This document shows, piece by piece, positions 20,787 through 32,844 of a DNA stretch of 64,000 nucleotides. The stretch spans positions 6,150,501 through 6,214,500 of the forward strand of contig CM072341.1 in NCBI GenBank assembly GCA_036874045.1, written 5' to 3'. A model generated the notes under the pieces. That model did not search any database. It was not told the origin of the DNA and was given only the letters and a program-made list of their open reading frames with translations. The stretch is from Cymodocea nodosa. Its lineage: Eukaryota; Streptophyta; Magnoliopsida; Alismatales; Cymodoceaceae. Made by a program: the position numbers and the translations under genes. Numbering within the stretch: the stretch's first letter is position 1; every line of letters starts with the position of its first letter.

Positions 20787-23015
20787 TTAGTCTCTTCTCC
20801 TAAGTTCATCTACTTCCTTCTAGAGTTTATCTACTTATTGCTCTAATTGGTTAATCCTTTCTACAGTTCTTGTAATTCCTCTAGAGGGTTCAACAATCTC
20901 TACAACTACATAATTTCTGTACTCTTTCACTGAAATGATTCTTGATCTGATCCTTTTGGATGCCCATTTAGTGAAATCGATACAATCCACCATCAATAGT
21001 GGAATCAGATCTCCATAAAACAATTTCTTCTTCATTGTTTTCAGCTTGGAGATAAAAACTACAAACCAATTTATTTGAATTCTATTTACAACTACATATG
21101 TGGCCCACTTGACAAATTGACTCAGTTCTATATCATGGCCTTGTCGTTGGTAGACATTCTTAATTAGAATGTTTGCTATCATGTGTGTTGTACCATTTAA
21201 CTGCTTTAGTCTATTTAATAACGACACACTAGGATTGATAGCTAAATAATCCTTGATTTCCTCTTCTGTCCACTCAACGGTAGTTGTGCTTTCCAAAATT
21301 TCTTTCCCTTCATTTTTCAATCCTAAAATGTTGTGGAGAAGCTCTAGTGTTATTTGTACATCAACTTCCTCCACGTTGGAAATTAATCCTCCTTCTTCTC
21401 TTAAGTTTGCATAAAAGCAGGGCACTAGATTCTCATATACTACATGCCCTCTTTCTTGAGAAATAAACTTCAATAGACCTTGGAATTCAAATAATTCTTT
21501 GATTTCTTGCATTCCGTCCCAATTTACAAGTCTACTGTAAAAGATAGTATAACCCCTAATCTCTTGGTATTTGTCATAAGCTTCCTGACTCCAAAAATGT
21601 ACTTCATTTAAAACTATTGCTTCAGAAGGATCAGCAATATGCATTTGTTGCTCTTAAGGGGTTTGTTCTTAAATTTCCTCTTCCAAATGCTGAACTTGTA
21701 CTTGCTGAAAATGCTCCACAGATTCTAGCATTTTTGCTTCTACTTTTTTCTATGGTGGTGAGCCAGTAGAACTCTCCACTCTGTCTTCAATTTTTTCCAT
21801 AAATTGCTGAAGATTTTCTTGCTCTTTAGTGGAATCTGTTGAGTCTTCTCTTTCCATTTATACTTGTTTAGCTTCTTGTTCATTATTTTCTTTTTCTTCT
21901 TCCTCCTGACTACCAATCTGCATTGTCACCATTTTTTCTGATTCTGTGGTAGATTGGGATGGAGTTCCGGGCAAATCAATTTCTACCCTAATTTTAGTTT
22001 CTTCTATTTGTATAGGCTGCAGACTAGTTTCAGCCTACTTTTCTTCTCCTCTTTACTTTTGCTGCTGCTCCTCCTTAGAATCAGATAGTAGGTTTACAAA
22101 AATAGGCCCTACAGGCCCTATTGACATTTGTCTTTCAGATTTAATCTCCTCTTGAGATTTAGACACTATCTCTTTTCCTTTCCTTTTTCTAATTAATTGT
22201 GTCTGGTCTTCCTCTTCCTCGTCTGAAAGTAAATCCACAAAAATAGGCTCTGCATGCCTTTAAGCCATAGGTATTGGCTCTTCCTATTTAACTCTTTCAA
22301 TAATTACTGGTCTCGAAGGACCAACTTCATCTCCTTTTGCAGCAAGTCTAGCAGTAGCTTCTTGATGTTGTTCCACTTTGATTTTATATTGGGCTTTCAA
22401 CTTTTCTGCAGCCCTCTTTTTGTAAAGTGCATTGAATATTAGGTGTGCTTTAGCCACTATCAAATCTTCTTATTCTCCTTGGTTTTTCCCAACTCGAACC
22501 AGTTCTTCAAATTCTCTTAATTCTTCTTTGTTTGAAGGCCCCATAACTACCACCCTTTCTAATGGTTTAGGAGGTGGATTTGAAGGTCCTGGCTGCTATT
22601 CCACAGGAACATGTCTTTCAGTAGTCGGCTCCTCCTATTCTTCCTTTTCTTTCCTTTGTTGCTCCCGTCTAATTTCTCCCCTTGCACAACCAACAATGTT
22701 CCTTTTGAACCATAGTTGAGACTTACATTGGATTAGTTTTAGGGCAACTTCATTGTTTGGCCTGATTTTTCTCTCTTTGCATACAACAATTTCCGTAGCA
22801 ACCTTTATTCTTGTTTCCATTATTTGAGGTATTTGTATACCCAAATCTACTAAAACTCTTCTCTAATTGAAAAGTTCAGATTCTAGCTTTTGTAGTTCTT
22901 TTTCTCTTGTCGTATTCCTGATTTTCTGCCTCGTGTGCCATTCTTCCAAGTCTTTATGAAATTCTGAAGTGTCTCCTGCCTTTTTCCAAAACTTAGGTGT
23001 CATCTTCCTCATCAT
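20787..23015 (-). pseudogene. env-like ORF with plant-transposon-type domain (B)
   Basis: ATG at 23015, TAA at 20787-20789, about 740 codons. The N-terminal part (KFWKKAGDTSEFHKDLEEW, IPQIMETRIKVATE, ALKLIQCKSQLWFKRN) is basic and helical. A Glu-rich low-complexity middle with repeated 'PIFVNLLSDSEEE'-like units follows. The C-terminal third (21644-20835) is an uninterrupted 269-codon domain with LFEFQGLLKFIS, LVPCFYANLRE, LLHNILGLKNEGKE and NILIKNVYQRQGHDIE, then a coiled coil. I count about 14 internal stops, all TAG or TAA. No transmembrane helix or signal peptide is evident, so 'env-like' refers to position only. Confidence 0.75.
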
Positions 23016-23174
23016 GGAGTTATGCAACGGAACGGAGTCGCTCTGATCTCTACTATTCTAAGTTCTAAATGATTCTACGGATAATGCCCCCAAACCCTAA
23101 GTTTAAGTATAAATAAGCCCTAAGTTTAGGTAGGTAATTGGGTCATTTCCCATACAAAACTCTCACTTTCTCAT

Positions 23175-23330
23175 CCATGGAATTATGGTTAACTCCATGG
23201 ACTAAGTCCGTGGACTTAACTACACTACTCCGTTGAGTTATAGTTAACTCAACGGGGTAAGTTCATTAACTAATCCTAGACTCAACAGAGTAAGTTCGTT
23301 GAGTTAAGCGTAACTCAACAAACTTCCCGT
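23175..23330 (-). repeat. CTCAACGGA dyads upstream of env-like ORF (B)
   Basis: Repeated 'gttaactcaacgggg', 'ccgttgagtta' and 'ccatggactaagtccgtgg' units form short inverted repeats. Confidence 0.7.
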
Positions 23331-23379
23331 AAAGTTATATCTAATAAAAATACTTAAGATAATAATTTTTCTTCGATCA

Positions 23380-23640
23380 AGACCAAAGAATTTTCGATCT
23401 AACCACTCTTACTTTTTTCATATTTTAAAAATTCTTCTATCAAACCAATATGTTCCTCGGTTGAACCGAAATTAAATATTTTCTTTCTTTCTTCATTTTT
23501 TTTTTACCAGTTGAACCGATACTATGCTTTGGTAAAATCGACGTTTTTACTAAATAATATATAAAAAAAATTTATGTTTTTATGTTTCAGTCAAACCAAT
23601 GGATCCTATCGGTTGAACCGTAACAATTTTTTAAATAAGT
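23380..23640 (-). repeat. ACCGA/TCGGT dyad array (B)
   Basis: Diverged copies of the ACCGAAGCATAGTATCGGTT-type unit between the integrase stop and the env-like leader. Confidence 0.7.
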
Positions 23641-23680
23641 TTTTTTTTTTTTCTCAAGATATATACTTAGAACTTTCTTA

Positions 23681-25010
23681 CTAAGTAAAGCTTGAGTAGT
23701 CTTCTACTCTTACTTCTTCTACAATTTCAAAAGAACTTTTTGGTATCTTCAAAATAGGTCTAGGTCTTTGTCCATTTACTTTAAATATATTCTGATTTTT
23801 AGGATTTTCAATCTCAATAACTCCATAGGGATAAATATTTCAAACTATGTAAGGTCCTGCCCATCTAGATCTTAATTTTCCTAGATGGTTATGGAGTCTA
23901 GTCATATAAAGATATACTTCTTGTCCTATTTTAAAGGTTTTTGGAATAATTTTCTTATCATGCTAGAACTTCATTTTCTCTTTTTCTCCTACAGTTTTTG
24001 AATAAGCTTCATTCCTAAATTCTTTTAATTCAATCAATTGTAATTTCCTATTTTCATCAGCTTGATTTAAATTAGTGTTCAGAGTTTTTAATGCCCAATA
24101 AGCTTTATGTTCAATTTCAGCTGATAAACGACAACTTTTTCCATATACTAGCCTAAAAGGTGACATACCTAAGCTTGTCTTATAAGCAGTTCTATAAGCC
24201 CAAAGTGCATCTATCAATCTATTAGCCCAATCTGTTCTAGTAGGATTTACTACGTTTTCTAAGATTAACTTAATTTATTTGTTGGCACTTTCTACTTGTC
24301 CACTTGTTTGCGGATGATATGATGTTGCAATTTTGTGGTTCACTCCATAATTCTTCATTAAGGTTTCAAAACTTCTATTATAGAAATGAGTTCCTCTATC
24401 ACTGATAATAGCTTTAGGTATTCTAAATTTGGCAATTATATTGGTTCTTATAAAATGTATTACCACTTTATTGTCATTAGTTTTTATAAGAATAGCTTCT
24501 ATCCATTTAGATACATAATCCACCTCCAATAATATATAATTAAATTGATTAGACATAGGAAATGGACCCATAAAATCTATTCCCCATACATCAAAGATTT
24601 CAACCTCAATAATAGGATTAAGAGGCATCATGTACCTCTTTGATATTCTTCCTATTTGTTGACATCTTAAACAACTTAAGCAATGTTTATGAGCATCTTT
24701 GAATAGTGTTGGCCAATAAAATCCACATTTCAGAATTTCTGCAGTAGTTTTCCTCGAACCAAAATACCCTCCACATGCTTGGTCATGATAGAAAGACAAT
24801 ATGCTTTGATATTCAGTTTCTAGAACACACCTCCTTAAAACCAGATCAGGACATTTCTTAAATAAGTATGGGTCTTCCCAATAGTAATATTTTACTCTTG
24901 AGAAAAACAATTTCTTATCCTCTCTATTCCAATCCTTAGATGTTAAACCAATAACTAAGTAATTAATTATGTCTGCATACCAAGGCATTGTGTTGATGGT
25001 CATTAACTGT
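23681..25010 (-). pseudogene. int: integrase (element B)
   Basis: The N-terminal zinc-binding region has FYHDQACGG and CLSCLRCQQ, but the second His of the HHCC set is Tyr here (GGYFG; element E has GGHFG). The DDE core shows D in GIDFMGPFP, D in ISDRGTHF and E in QVESANK. A C-terminal region with [14 protein letters not shown] and an RLHNHLGKLR segment follows, ending TAG 23681-23683. Stops lie near 24272-24274 and 23960-23962. The enzyme would insert element DNA into the genome. Confidence 0.88.
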
Positions 25011-25039
25011 TCATCAGGAAAATTATCCTTAATTTCAAT

Positions 25040-25440
25040 ATTTGATTTTTCTATTTGTAATCTTGATAAATGATCTACTACTACATTTTCACAACCTTTT
25101 TTATCTTTAATTTCTAGATCAAATTCTTGTAATAATAATATCCATCAAATCAATCTAGGTTTAGTCTCTTTCTTTACAATTAGGTGTTTTAAAGCTGAAT
25201 GATCCGCGTATACTATTACTTTAGCTCGAATCAGATATGATCTAAACTTCTCTAAGGCAAACACAACAGCTAACAGCTCTTTTTCAGTAGTTGTGTAATT
25301 AACTTGAGCATCATTTAAGGTTTTGCTTACATAATGAATCACTCTAGGAGATTTTTCTATCTTCTATCCCAACACTGCTCCTACAGCAAAATCAGATGCA
25401 TCGCACATTAATTCAAATAGATGGCTCCAATCAGGTGCTT
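25040..25440 (-). pseudogene. RNase H (element B)
   Basis: Motifs [46 protein letters not shown] and the terminal DHLSRL give the acidic residues of the gypsy RNase H fold. Stops at 25361-25363 and 25142-25144 interrupt it. Confidence 0.85.
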
Positions 25441-26240
25441 GAATTATAGGAGTTGAAATTAAGCTAGTATTAAGCTTGAAAAATGCTTCTTTGCAATTTT
25501 TATCAAAGTTGAATGGGACATCTTTTAATAGATTAGTTAAAGGTCTAGCTATTTTGCTAAAATCTTTAATAAATCTTCTATAAAATCCAGCATGTCCTAG
25601 AAATGATCTAATATCTTTTTCTGATTTAGGCTCTAGTAGATTAGAAATTACTTCTATTTTAGCTTTATCTACTTCCAACCCCTTCTTTGAAACAACATGA
25701 CCCAAGACAATTCCTTGATTAACCATGAAGTGACATTTTTCCCAATTTAGAACCAGATTTTTTTCCACACACCGTTTTAATACTTGGTCCAAATTGTTTA
25801 AACACACTTCATATGAAGTTCCATAAACAGTAAAATCATCCATAAATATTTCTAAAAAATCTTCAATCATTCTAGTGAATATGCCTTGCATACACCTTTG
25901 AAAGGTGGCTGGTGCATTGCATAATCGGAATGGCATTCTCTTAAAAGCATAAGTTCCATTAGGATAGGTGAAAGTTGTTTTCTCTTGATCCTCTAATACT
26001 ACTAGAACTTGGTTATATCTTGAATACCCGTCTAGGAAACAAAAATATTCTTTCCCTACTAATTTCTCTAGCATTTGATCTATAAAAGGTAAGGGAAAAT
26101 GATCTTTCCTAGTTACAACATTCAATTTTCTATAGTCTATACACACTATCCAGTCTGACTGAATTCTAGTAGGTATCAAGCCTGACTTTCATTCCTAATT
26201 ACTGTTAATCCAGATTTCTTGGGAACTACATGGATTGGAC
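25364..26240 (-). pseudogene. reverse transcriptase (element B)
   Basis: Athila-type RT: CIDYRKLNVVTRKDHFPLPF, QMLEKLVG, FCFLDGYSRYNQ, TTFTYPNGTYAFKRMPFRLC, NAPATFQRCM and catalytic FMDDFTVYG, then LGHVVSKKGLEVDKAKIE and FLGHAGFYRRFIKDFSKIARPLTNLL. The 271-codon core is open; a frameshift near 26185 separates it from the upstream linker. Confidence 0.92.
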
Positions 26241-26795
26241 TAACCCATGAGCTATCAGAAATCGGATAAATTATGTCATTATCTAACCATTTCACTATTT
26301 CCTTCCTAACTACTTCTTTAAGATTTGGATTTAATCTCCTCTCAGGAATTCTAATAGGTTTAGCATTCTCCTCTAAATATATATGGTGACAGCATAAAGT
26401 TGGACTTAATCTTTTATATCAGTCATAGTCCATCCTATTGCTTCTTTATACGTTTTTACTATATCTTTTAATTTAGCTATTTGATCCTCTTTTAAATCTG
26501 AAGCAATAATGATTGAACATGTTCGTTTTTCTTCTAGAAATATATAGGTTAATTCAGGAGGTAAATGTTTTAATTCTAAATGTTGCCCATCAGAAGCAAG
26601 AGCTCCTAATTGAACATCCTCATTTTCTAAATTAACTTCTTCTTGATCTCCTTCTATATTTATGCTTTCACATTCCTCTAAAGTTTCAAAATTGAGTTGC
26701 CTATTTAATTCTTCTTGAATCACATCATCTAGCATATCTCCTTCATCCTCTAAAAAGTCTATAGTATGTAAGGACGTTTCTAACTTCTCAAACTT
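26241..26795 (-). pseudogene. acidic linker between protease and RT (B)
   Basis: Contains a Glu-rich stretch and the conserved LKHLPPELTYIFLEE / TCSIIIASDLKEDQ segment that precedes RT in this lineage. Stops and a frameshift occur at both ends. Confidence 0.7.
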
Positions 26796-27320
26796 TTATG
26801 GTTTGAAAATGTTTAATTGAGTATCCTCATTGCCATATGATAACTTCATTACTCCACTTGTACAATTTATAACCACCCCTGATGTTGCTAAAAATGGTCT
26901 TCCCAAAATTAAAGATGTATCATTATTTTTATGCTTAATTTGTTGGGAATCCAAAATTACAATATCAATAGGATATATAAAGTTTTTGATTTTAAATAAG
27001 ACATCCTCTATTTTTCCTCTAAGGTATCTTATACTTCTATCAACTAATTGAATAACCGTACTAGTAGGAGTTAAGCCTTCTAATCCTAAGGATGCAAATA
27101 TATCACTTGGCATAACATTTATACTAGCACCTAAGTCTATTAAGGTTCTTTCTAGAATGGTATTTTCTATGGTGCATGATATAACAAGGATTCCAGGATC
27201 AGATAACTTTTGAGGAATTTGTGGTAGAAATAAGGAACTACTTTGCTTAGCTAAAAAGATTTTCTTTAAAACTTTTCGCTCTCTTTTCTTAGGTACACCA
27301 ATCCTTAAGAAATTTAGCAC
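26796..27320 (-). pseudogene. aspartic protease (element B)
   Basis: Retropepsin-like domain with DLGASINVMPSDIFASLGL (active-site Asp), SIRYLRGKIEDVL and LILGRPFLATSG. Preceded by the KLSDPGILVISC segment typical of the Athila protease. Confidence 0.88.
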
Positions 27321-28332
27321 AATGTGGCATTGTCTGTAATAAGTCTAACAAAGGAATGTTCACTTGTACTTTTTCAAAAATTTCTCTAATTTTTTCTTGT
27401 TTTTCAGGAAATGTTTGTTGTAATCTTTCAAGATAGGGTGCTAATGATTGTGATTTAAAAGATTCTTTTTCTTTCATTTGATTTGTTTGATCATTCTTAG
27501 TCTCATTTTTTGATTCAAACTTTTCATCATTGATTTCTATATTTTCAGATATTATATTTTCATTATCATTTTGATTTGTATTCTTACCCATCTTTATATT
27601 ACTTTCTTTTTGAATTCTTGGTGGTATATCAGTTCCAGATCTTAGTGTTATATATACATCTTCCAGATTTTCATTACTCTCATGATGTTCTTGTATATTA
27701 TTTTCGTGATTATGATCTTCAATTGTTTTTAGTTTTAAAGTACATTCTTTAAATTCTATTGCATTGGTATTCTCTTTTGTCTGTATATCTTGCAAATTAT
27801 GCAAATCTTTAACATTATAATTTTCATTTGTGTTATCCTGTTGCATAACTTGTAATTTCATTGTATATTCGTCCAATGCTTTTAGTTTTCTTTCTAGATC
27901 ATCTAATCTCATTGCATTCAATTTTTGATCAATTTTTATTATGGTTTTTTTAGTTTCGTAAATGATATCAATTTTAGGTTCTGAATATGCTTCCTTATAG
28001 TTTAATTGGTTGACTTCTTGTTGTTGACATATAAAGTGTTCTAATTTATCCATGTTTTGCTCTATACTACACTCCAATCTGTCATACCTATCCTAAACTT
28101 CCGTGTCTCTCAACATATTACACATTCTATACTAACCATCAGTTGGGTAAACTATAGGATTCTCATTCTTGGCTCTATTATATTGAAGATAATTCATTTG
28201 TTGTTCATGTGATCTAACCATCTACAAACGTCTCAGTTTAAATCAATCAGAAATGTCGTGACCTTCAAAATTGCAGAATTCACATATGCTAACTACAGGT
28301 TTCAGAAATCTTTGAGCATAAGCATATGCCAT
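27289..28332 (-). pseudogene. zinc-knuckle ORF opening the internal region (B)
   Basis: ATG at 28332-28330, about 80 bp after the PBS. The first ~45 residues carry a CX2CX4HX4C nucleocapsid-type knuckle (CEFC..EGHDISDC in C; the B copy reads the same region with a stop). A long charged linker then leads into the SLAPYLERLQQTFPEKQEKIREIF segment before protease. In other Athila elements a capsid domain would precede this; here none is present between PBS and knuckle. Confidence 0.75.
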
Positions 28333-28414
28333 ATTCTCAATTATAGAAGAAAACACACAACACCCCTCTTGCTATTAAAACAAAACAGCACTCACAATTG
28401 CTTAGCTACTCAAT

Positions 28415-28432
28415 TCCCCGGCAACGGTGCCA
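28415..28432 (-). promoter_or_regulatory. primer binding site, tRNA-Asp type (B)
   Basis: Minus strand TGGCACCGTTGCCGGGGA, 7 bp from the LTR end. This is the usual Athila/gypsy PBS with one change (TGGCGCC to TGGCACC). Confidence 0.85.
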
Positions 28433-28439
28433 AAAAAAT

Positions 28440-30463
28440 TGGTTGGATTTTTAGGCGGCACTAGAGAACTTATTTAGTTCCCCGGCAACGGCACTAGAAA
28501 ACTTGTCTGCCTTGTTAACTTCTGTTTGTAACGTAGTTAATTTATCTTATGCTTATCATTAATTCCTTTTTAGAAGTCAACAAACCATCTTTCACACAAA
28601 TTAGATATTAATTCCAATTTGTATTTTAACTACAAGTGCACAATGTATATTGTATTTGTGTGCAAGTACAGGTCGATCCCATACAGAATTGAGGAAGAAT
28701 TGTGTACTGTTCCATTTTTAATAATGAAATTTATACCTTCAATAAGCACTTCCTTGAGTTATAGTTAACTCAACGAACTAACCTCGTGAAATTGAAGTAA
28801 CTCAACGAAGGTATCTATCCAATTTAATACTGCCATTTACAAAGGAATTTGGTCAACCATTGAGCGGTTCCACAGATTGTAAATAACATCAATTAAGCTC
28901 TTTAATGCTAGTTAATATTAAATTTATCATTCAACAACACTAACATTCAGATATTTCAAATAGTAACCATTAAAATCTTTAAGTATCAGGAACGATTCAA
29001 TTTTACTAAACTGTAAAACTATTTTCTATTTTCTAAATTTAAACAAACATGAAACATTCCAAACACTAACAATCGTAACAATAATCACGATACAAAATAA
29101 ACAATACAACACTCAAATACTAACTATAAACACAGATAAGTTGTTTTTGGTATTTTTGTTTTTATATGATCATGCAAATGGATGAAAGGTGAAATGTAAA
29201 AGTAATCTCTATTGACAGTAAAAACTTCCGTCACTACATGCGACGCGATTATACCACTGAAAATTTAGCCACTTACAATTATGTCTCTTCTCCCTATAAA
29301 ATCACGAGTCCAGAATTGCAAGTTGATCTCCTCTTCAGCATACTGGCATCAACCCGAAACCAAGGCTAGAAGCTTTACGATCTCTTGAGATATGAGTCGG
29401 TGCTTGGAGAAAATGGCTTCCCTTCCCACGATGCGATCACTCCTCACAGTGGTTGTCAAGCACCATGTTTGGCTCGAAATCGACCCGACATCAGGAAAGT
29501 ATCCTCACAGACCTCCAATGGTTGGTAATTATGGTGATGGTAGTGTGGAACTTCAGGGAACTTCCGTCGCTGCCTGTAGTTAGCGCGGTCCTCCTCCTCT
29601 ACACACACACTAGCCACACCCTTCGTATTTTTTCTCCTTGTCTTTTATATTTCTTAGTAGTAACTGCTTCTACTTCGATCATCGGTTGGATTTCCTTCAT
29701 TCATATCAACGATGATGATTTCTTCTTCCTTCCACGAGCGATTTCCTACGTGATACGTGCAATCGTGGTTTTCCTTCGAATGTCTTGTTTCTATAATTGC
29801 TATAGTGGCATATTAGAAAATAAATGGTCCGTGGAGTTATAGATAACTCAACGGATTTACTTCATTGATTTAACTATAAAACACGTGTAATAAAGAAATA
29901 AGTCGCTAACATAACGCATTACCTTAGTGTGTATTCATGTAACTCAATGCGTTCAGTTATACTAACTTAACGAGTTAAACATGTGCATCTCACGTGATAT
30001 ACTAAAGCATTTAAATTCAATACGTGCATAATTCTATCTTAACAAGTTCAAATATTTCAGACACTTACGAACCTAACTATCCAATGCTTAGATGCATTTC
30101 GGATAGTTACAGATAACCTTCCGAAAATCTACTTAAGTTATGCATTGTAGTTTCAACACATGTAATCTAGGAAATAATAAAATATTCTTTAAGCATTTAA
30201 AACATAACTGTCCAGTTCATTAAACATAACTCTCCAAAATAACAGAAAATTCGGATACTTAAGAATTTCATAGCCTGCAATTTACCGACAGTTCAGAAAT
30301 GTACTAAATTAACATTAATTCCTTGAAATTATGCAGATTCTCTCGTTAAAGCATATAATAGTGCAATTATAACATAATGACTTAATTCTCGTATGATAAG
30401 CTAAATATTATGCAATTAACCATCATTTAACCGTTAATATTATACACTTTTTCATTCTAAACA
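28440..30463 (-). repeat. 5' LTR of element B
   Basis: 2024 bp, minus strand TGTTTAGAATG...AATCCAACCA. TATA box at 29643-29649. A PBS-like relic (28477-28496) lies inside its 3' end. Confidence 0.92.
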
Positions 30464-30468
30464 AAGAT
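30464..30468. repeat. target site duplication of element B (right)
   Basis: AAGAT, identical to 13640-13644. Confidence 0.9.
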
Positions 30469-32740
30469 CTTGACTTTAATCTTTTCTATGGCCAAGGTGT
30501 AATATCTGTTTGACTTGTCACAATTCTTAAAAGTATATCACCATAAAATAATTTACTTTATAAGTGTAAAATATGATAAACAAAAATATCATACCAGTTC
30601 ACCTATATATGGTTAATCAACGCATATGTAGCATAAAGACAACATCTACCAACCTTTACTCTATGACCAAACCTCTGAAACATTGAAGCATGCAATATCT
30701 TTGCAATAAAATGTGTTGGCCATTTAAATCATTTAGTAATCTCATTTGATTGTTGGCAATTAGATCTTTGGCTAAACTTTTATTATCTCATCCCAATTGA
30801 TAGACTTGCTTTCTTTCTGATAATTTAACTACATTTTTCAGTCCAAGTACTTGATAAAGTATTTCTAGAGTTAAATATATATCTAATTCTTATATATTTG
30901 AAACAATAATACCATCTTCTATTGTTAAGTTTAAGTAAAAGCAACTTACAATTTTTGGTATAATAAGATGGCCTAGTTGTTGTGAAAGTAGAGTCAACAA
31001 GCCTTGAAATTCAAACATCTCTCTTACATTTGCCATCCCTTCAAACTTAACTGGTCTTGAATATAAAACTGTAAAAATTTTATATGTTTGAAATTTTTCA
31101 TAATAGAATCTATTTCTAAACCATAATAATGTATTTTCTTCTAAATTCTATTCAAGATTAGGTATTTTCCTGTCATGATTTTCTAACCTGAGACTTGTTT
31201 CAATATTGTCAATAGCATCATCATATTTAGATCTGTCAAAACTAGAGAAGTTTCTATCAAAACTTGTAAAAATGTCTGAAGTATCTGGTATGATCATATG
31301 AATAATATGTTGGACTGCCTTTGTTTGATCTTCTTCAAACATATCAGCAACTGACATTTCTATATCATTATCAACAGTCAATGTAGTATGCTCTGTATCA
31401 GCAACATTTACTTCTATAAGTTATCTGCTAAACAACTGTCTCTGTATAAAAGAATGTTTTATATCTGTCTGTGTAATAGAGTCATTTTGTAATTCTGAAA
31501 TTTCTATAAATGAGATATTAGCAATGTTATATTCTATTTGTAACTTTGTATTTTCCTGATTATATACAATTGTCAACAAATATACTGTATACTGTAACAG
31601 ACATAACCAGATGTATAAAATGTAGTATATGCAACTATACCAAAAATTAAAAGTCTCTATCCGAGATACAATAAGAGGAAAAATATCTGTGCATTCCTCT
31701 TCAGATGATTATCTTCAAAATTCATTCAGTGTCTATGTCATCAAAAATGTTATCATAATTGATATCATCTGTATATATATCATCAAAATTTCCCACATTT
31801 TCTATTTCCGTAGGAAAAGAATGGTGGCTTGCAGCGTCATATAAAAAACTGTCCATTATATTGAAAGTAACATTATGAACTAATGTGACACAATACCTTA
31901 AAGTATATGCTTGTAATCCAATATTTGTCACATCTGTTGGGATTCTTGAAACAAAATCCTATCCAGCTTGTGCAATGGAACATAGTTTTTCATTTTTCAA
32001 AGATTCTTCTCTTTGCTGCAATATACCTTGTACACTTGTAGTTAGTCCAAAATATTCTATTGTCTTCTTCTTTTTTCGATTATATATCTATAGTGTCTCA
32101 AGTTGTTCAGGAGGTTCAAATGTTTACTTTATTTCTCCTATTAAAGGCACCTATGGTCTTGATGTTCCTTCACCATATTACCTAGGTTGCAATAATGGAA
32201 TATAGATTTTTAAGCTCTCAACCTTAGCAATTTGCAATTTATAAACATTTTTTCCTTCACTTCGAATGCCCATTTTCCAAATGGTAGTTTTCTATTCAGT
32301 AATAAATTTCTGTATGTTATCTAAAATAGCCAAGGGAAAATAATGTTGGGAATACAAAGATTCTAATTCCCTATTGGCATTTTCTATCATGGGTTCCCAT
32401 TTCTTTCAGTAATAAGTAATAGACTGTATCGATTTTTCAAGTACTTGTCTAGAACTTGTAACAACCTCAGGGTTAGGTTATAATGTTCTTTTCCATATTT
32501 GTAACACAAAAAGTTCAGACTATTTTAGTCTAAACTGTGTCTCAGCATAGTTTCTAATAAATTTCCAATAGAAATTTTTCTCGTCTTGAATAGCTTTTTG
32601 AATTTCATGTAGTACTTCATTTGAAAAAGTATACCTAGTGTAAATGTTGTTGATCTCACATTCTATTTTCTACAGTACCATCTCTCTTTTCTGCACTTTT
32701 GTCATTCTACCATGTTCTCTTCCACATCCTAACATTGTCG
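30469..32740 (-). pseudogene. env-like ORF of copia element F
   Basis: Lies downstream of copia RT/RNase H on the minus strand. From about 32738 it reads an N-terminal helical region (VLHEIQKAIQDEKNF, LYSQHYFPLAILDN), then an acidic middle, then a domain at about 31100-30480 with AKILHASMFQRFGHRVKVG, CCLYATYALIN, VNWYDIF and KLFYGDI. The motif order matches the Athila env-like domain (NILIKNVYQR.GHDIE, NRIQINWF, KLFYGDLIP). Many stops. The C-terminus continues at 13644. Confidence 0.7.
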
Positions 32741-32844
32741 ATTAATCTTCACTATTCACTGTAGAACTTAGTGGAAGTAAAGATTGTGAAACTAGGGTTT
32801 TACCAAGGTAGAAACACGAAAGGTTGTCAGTAAAACATTTATAA

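Larger units (their letters stand above)
13645..30463 (-). mobile_element. complete Athila-like element B (16.8 kb)
   Basis: Both LTRs, PBS, PPT and a perfect 5-bp target duplication are present. Minus-strand order: 5' LTR 30463-28440, PBS, zinc-knuckle ORF, protease, RT, RNase H, integrase, dyad arrays, env-like ORF, internal promoter, gag, F-box gene, noncoding 3' region, PPT, 3' LTR 15677-13645. It is the reference for the permuted gene order. All ORFs contain stops, so it is not autonomous now. It inserted into copia element F. Confidence 0.95.

Noticed and set aside
20787-23015. TAG/TAA as Gln codons (alternative genetic code)
   Set aside because: Stops often sit at Gln positions, but the sister copies use CAG/CAA there, and intact ORF ends use TAA, TAG and TGA. 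Decay of methylated cytosines explains it.
25364-26179. Endogenous pararetrovirus RT
   Set aside because: Athila-type motifs, adjacent integrase, paired LTRs and a 5-bp target duplication identify an LTR retrotransposon.
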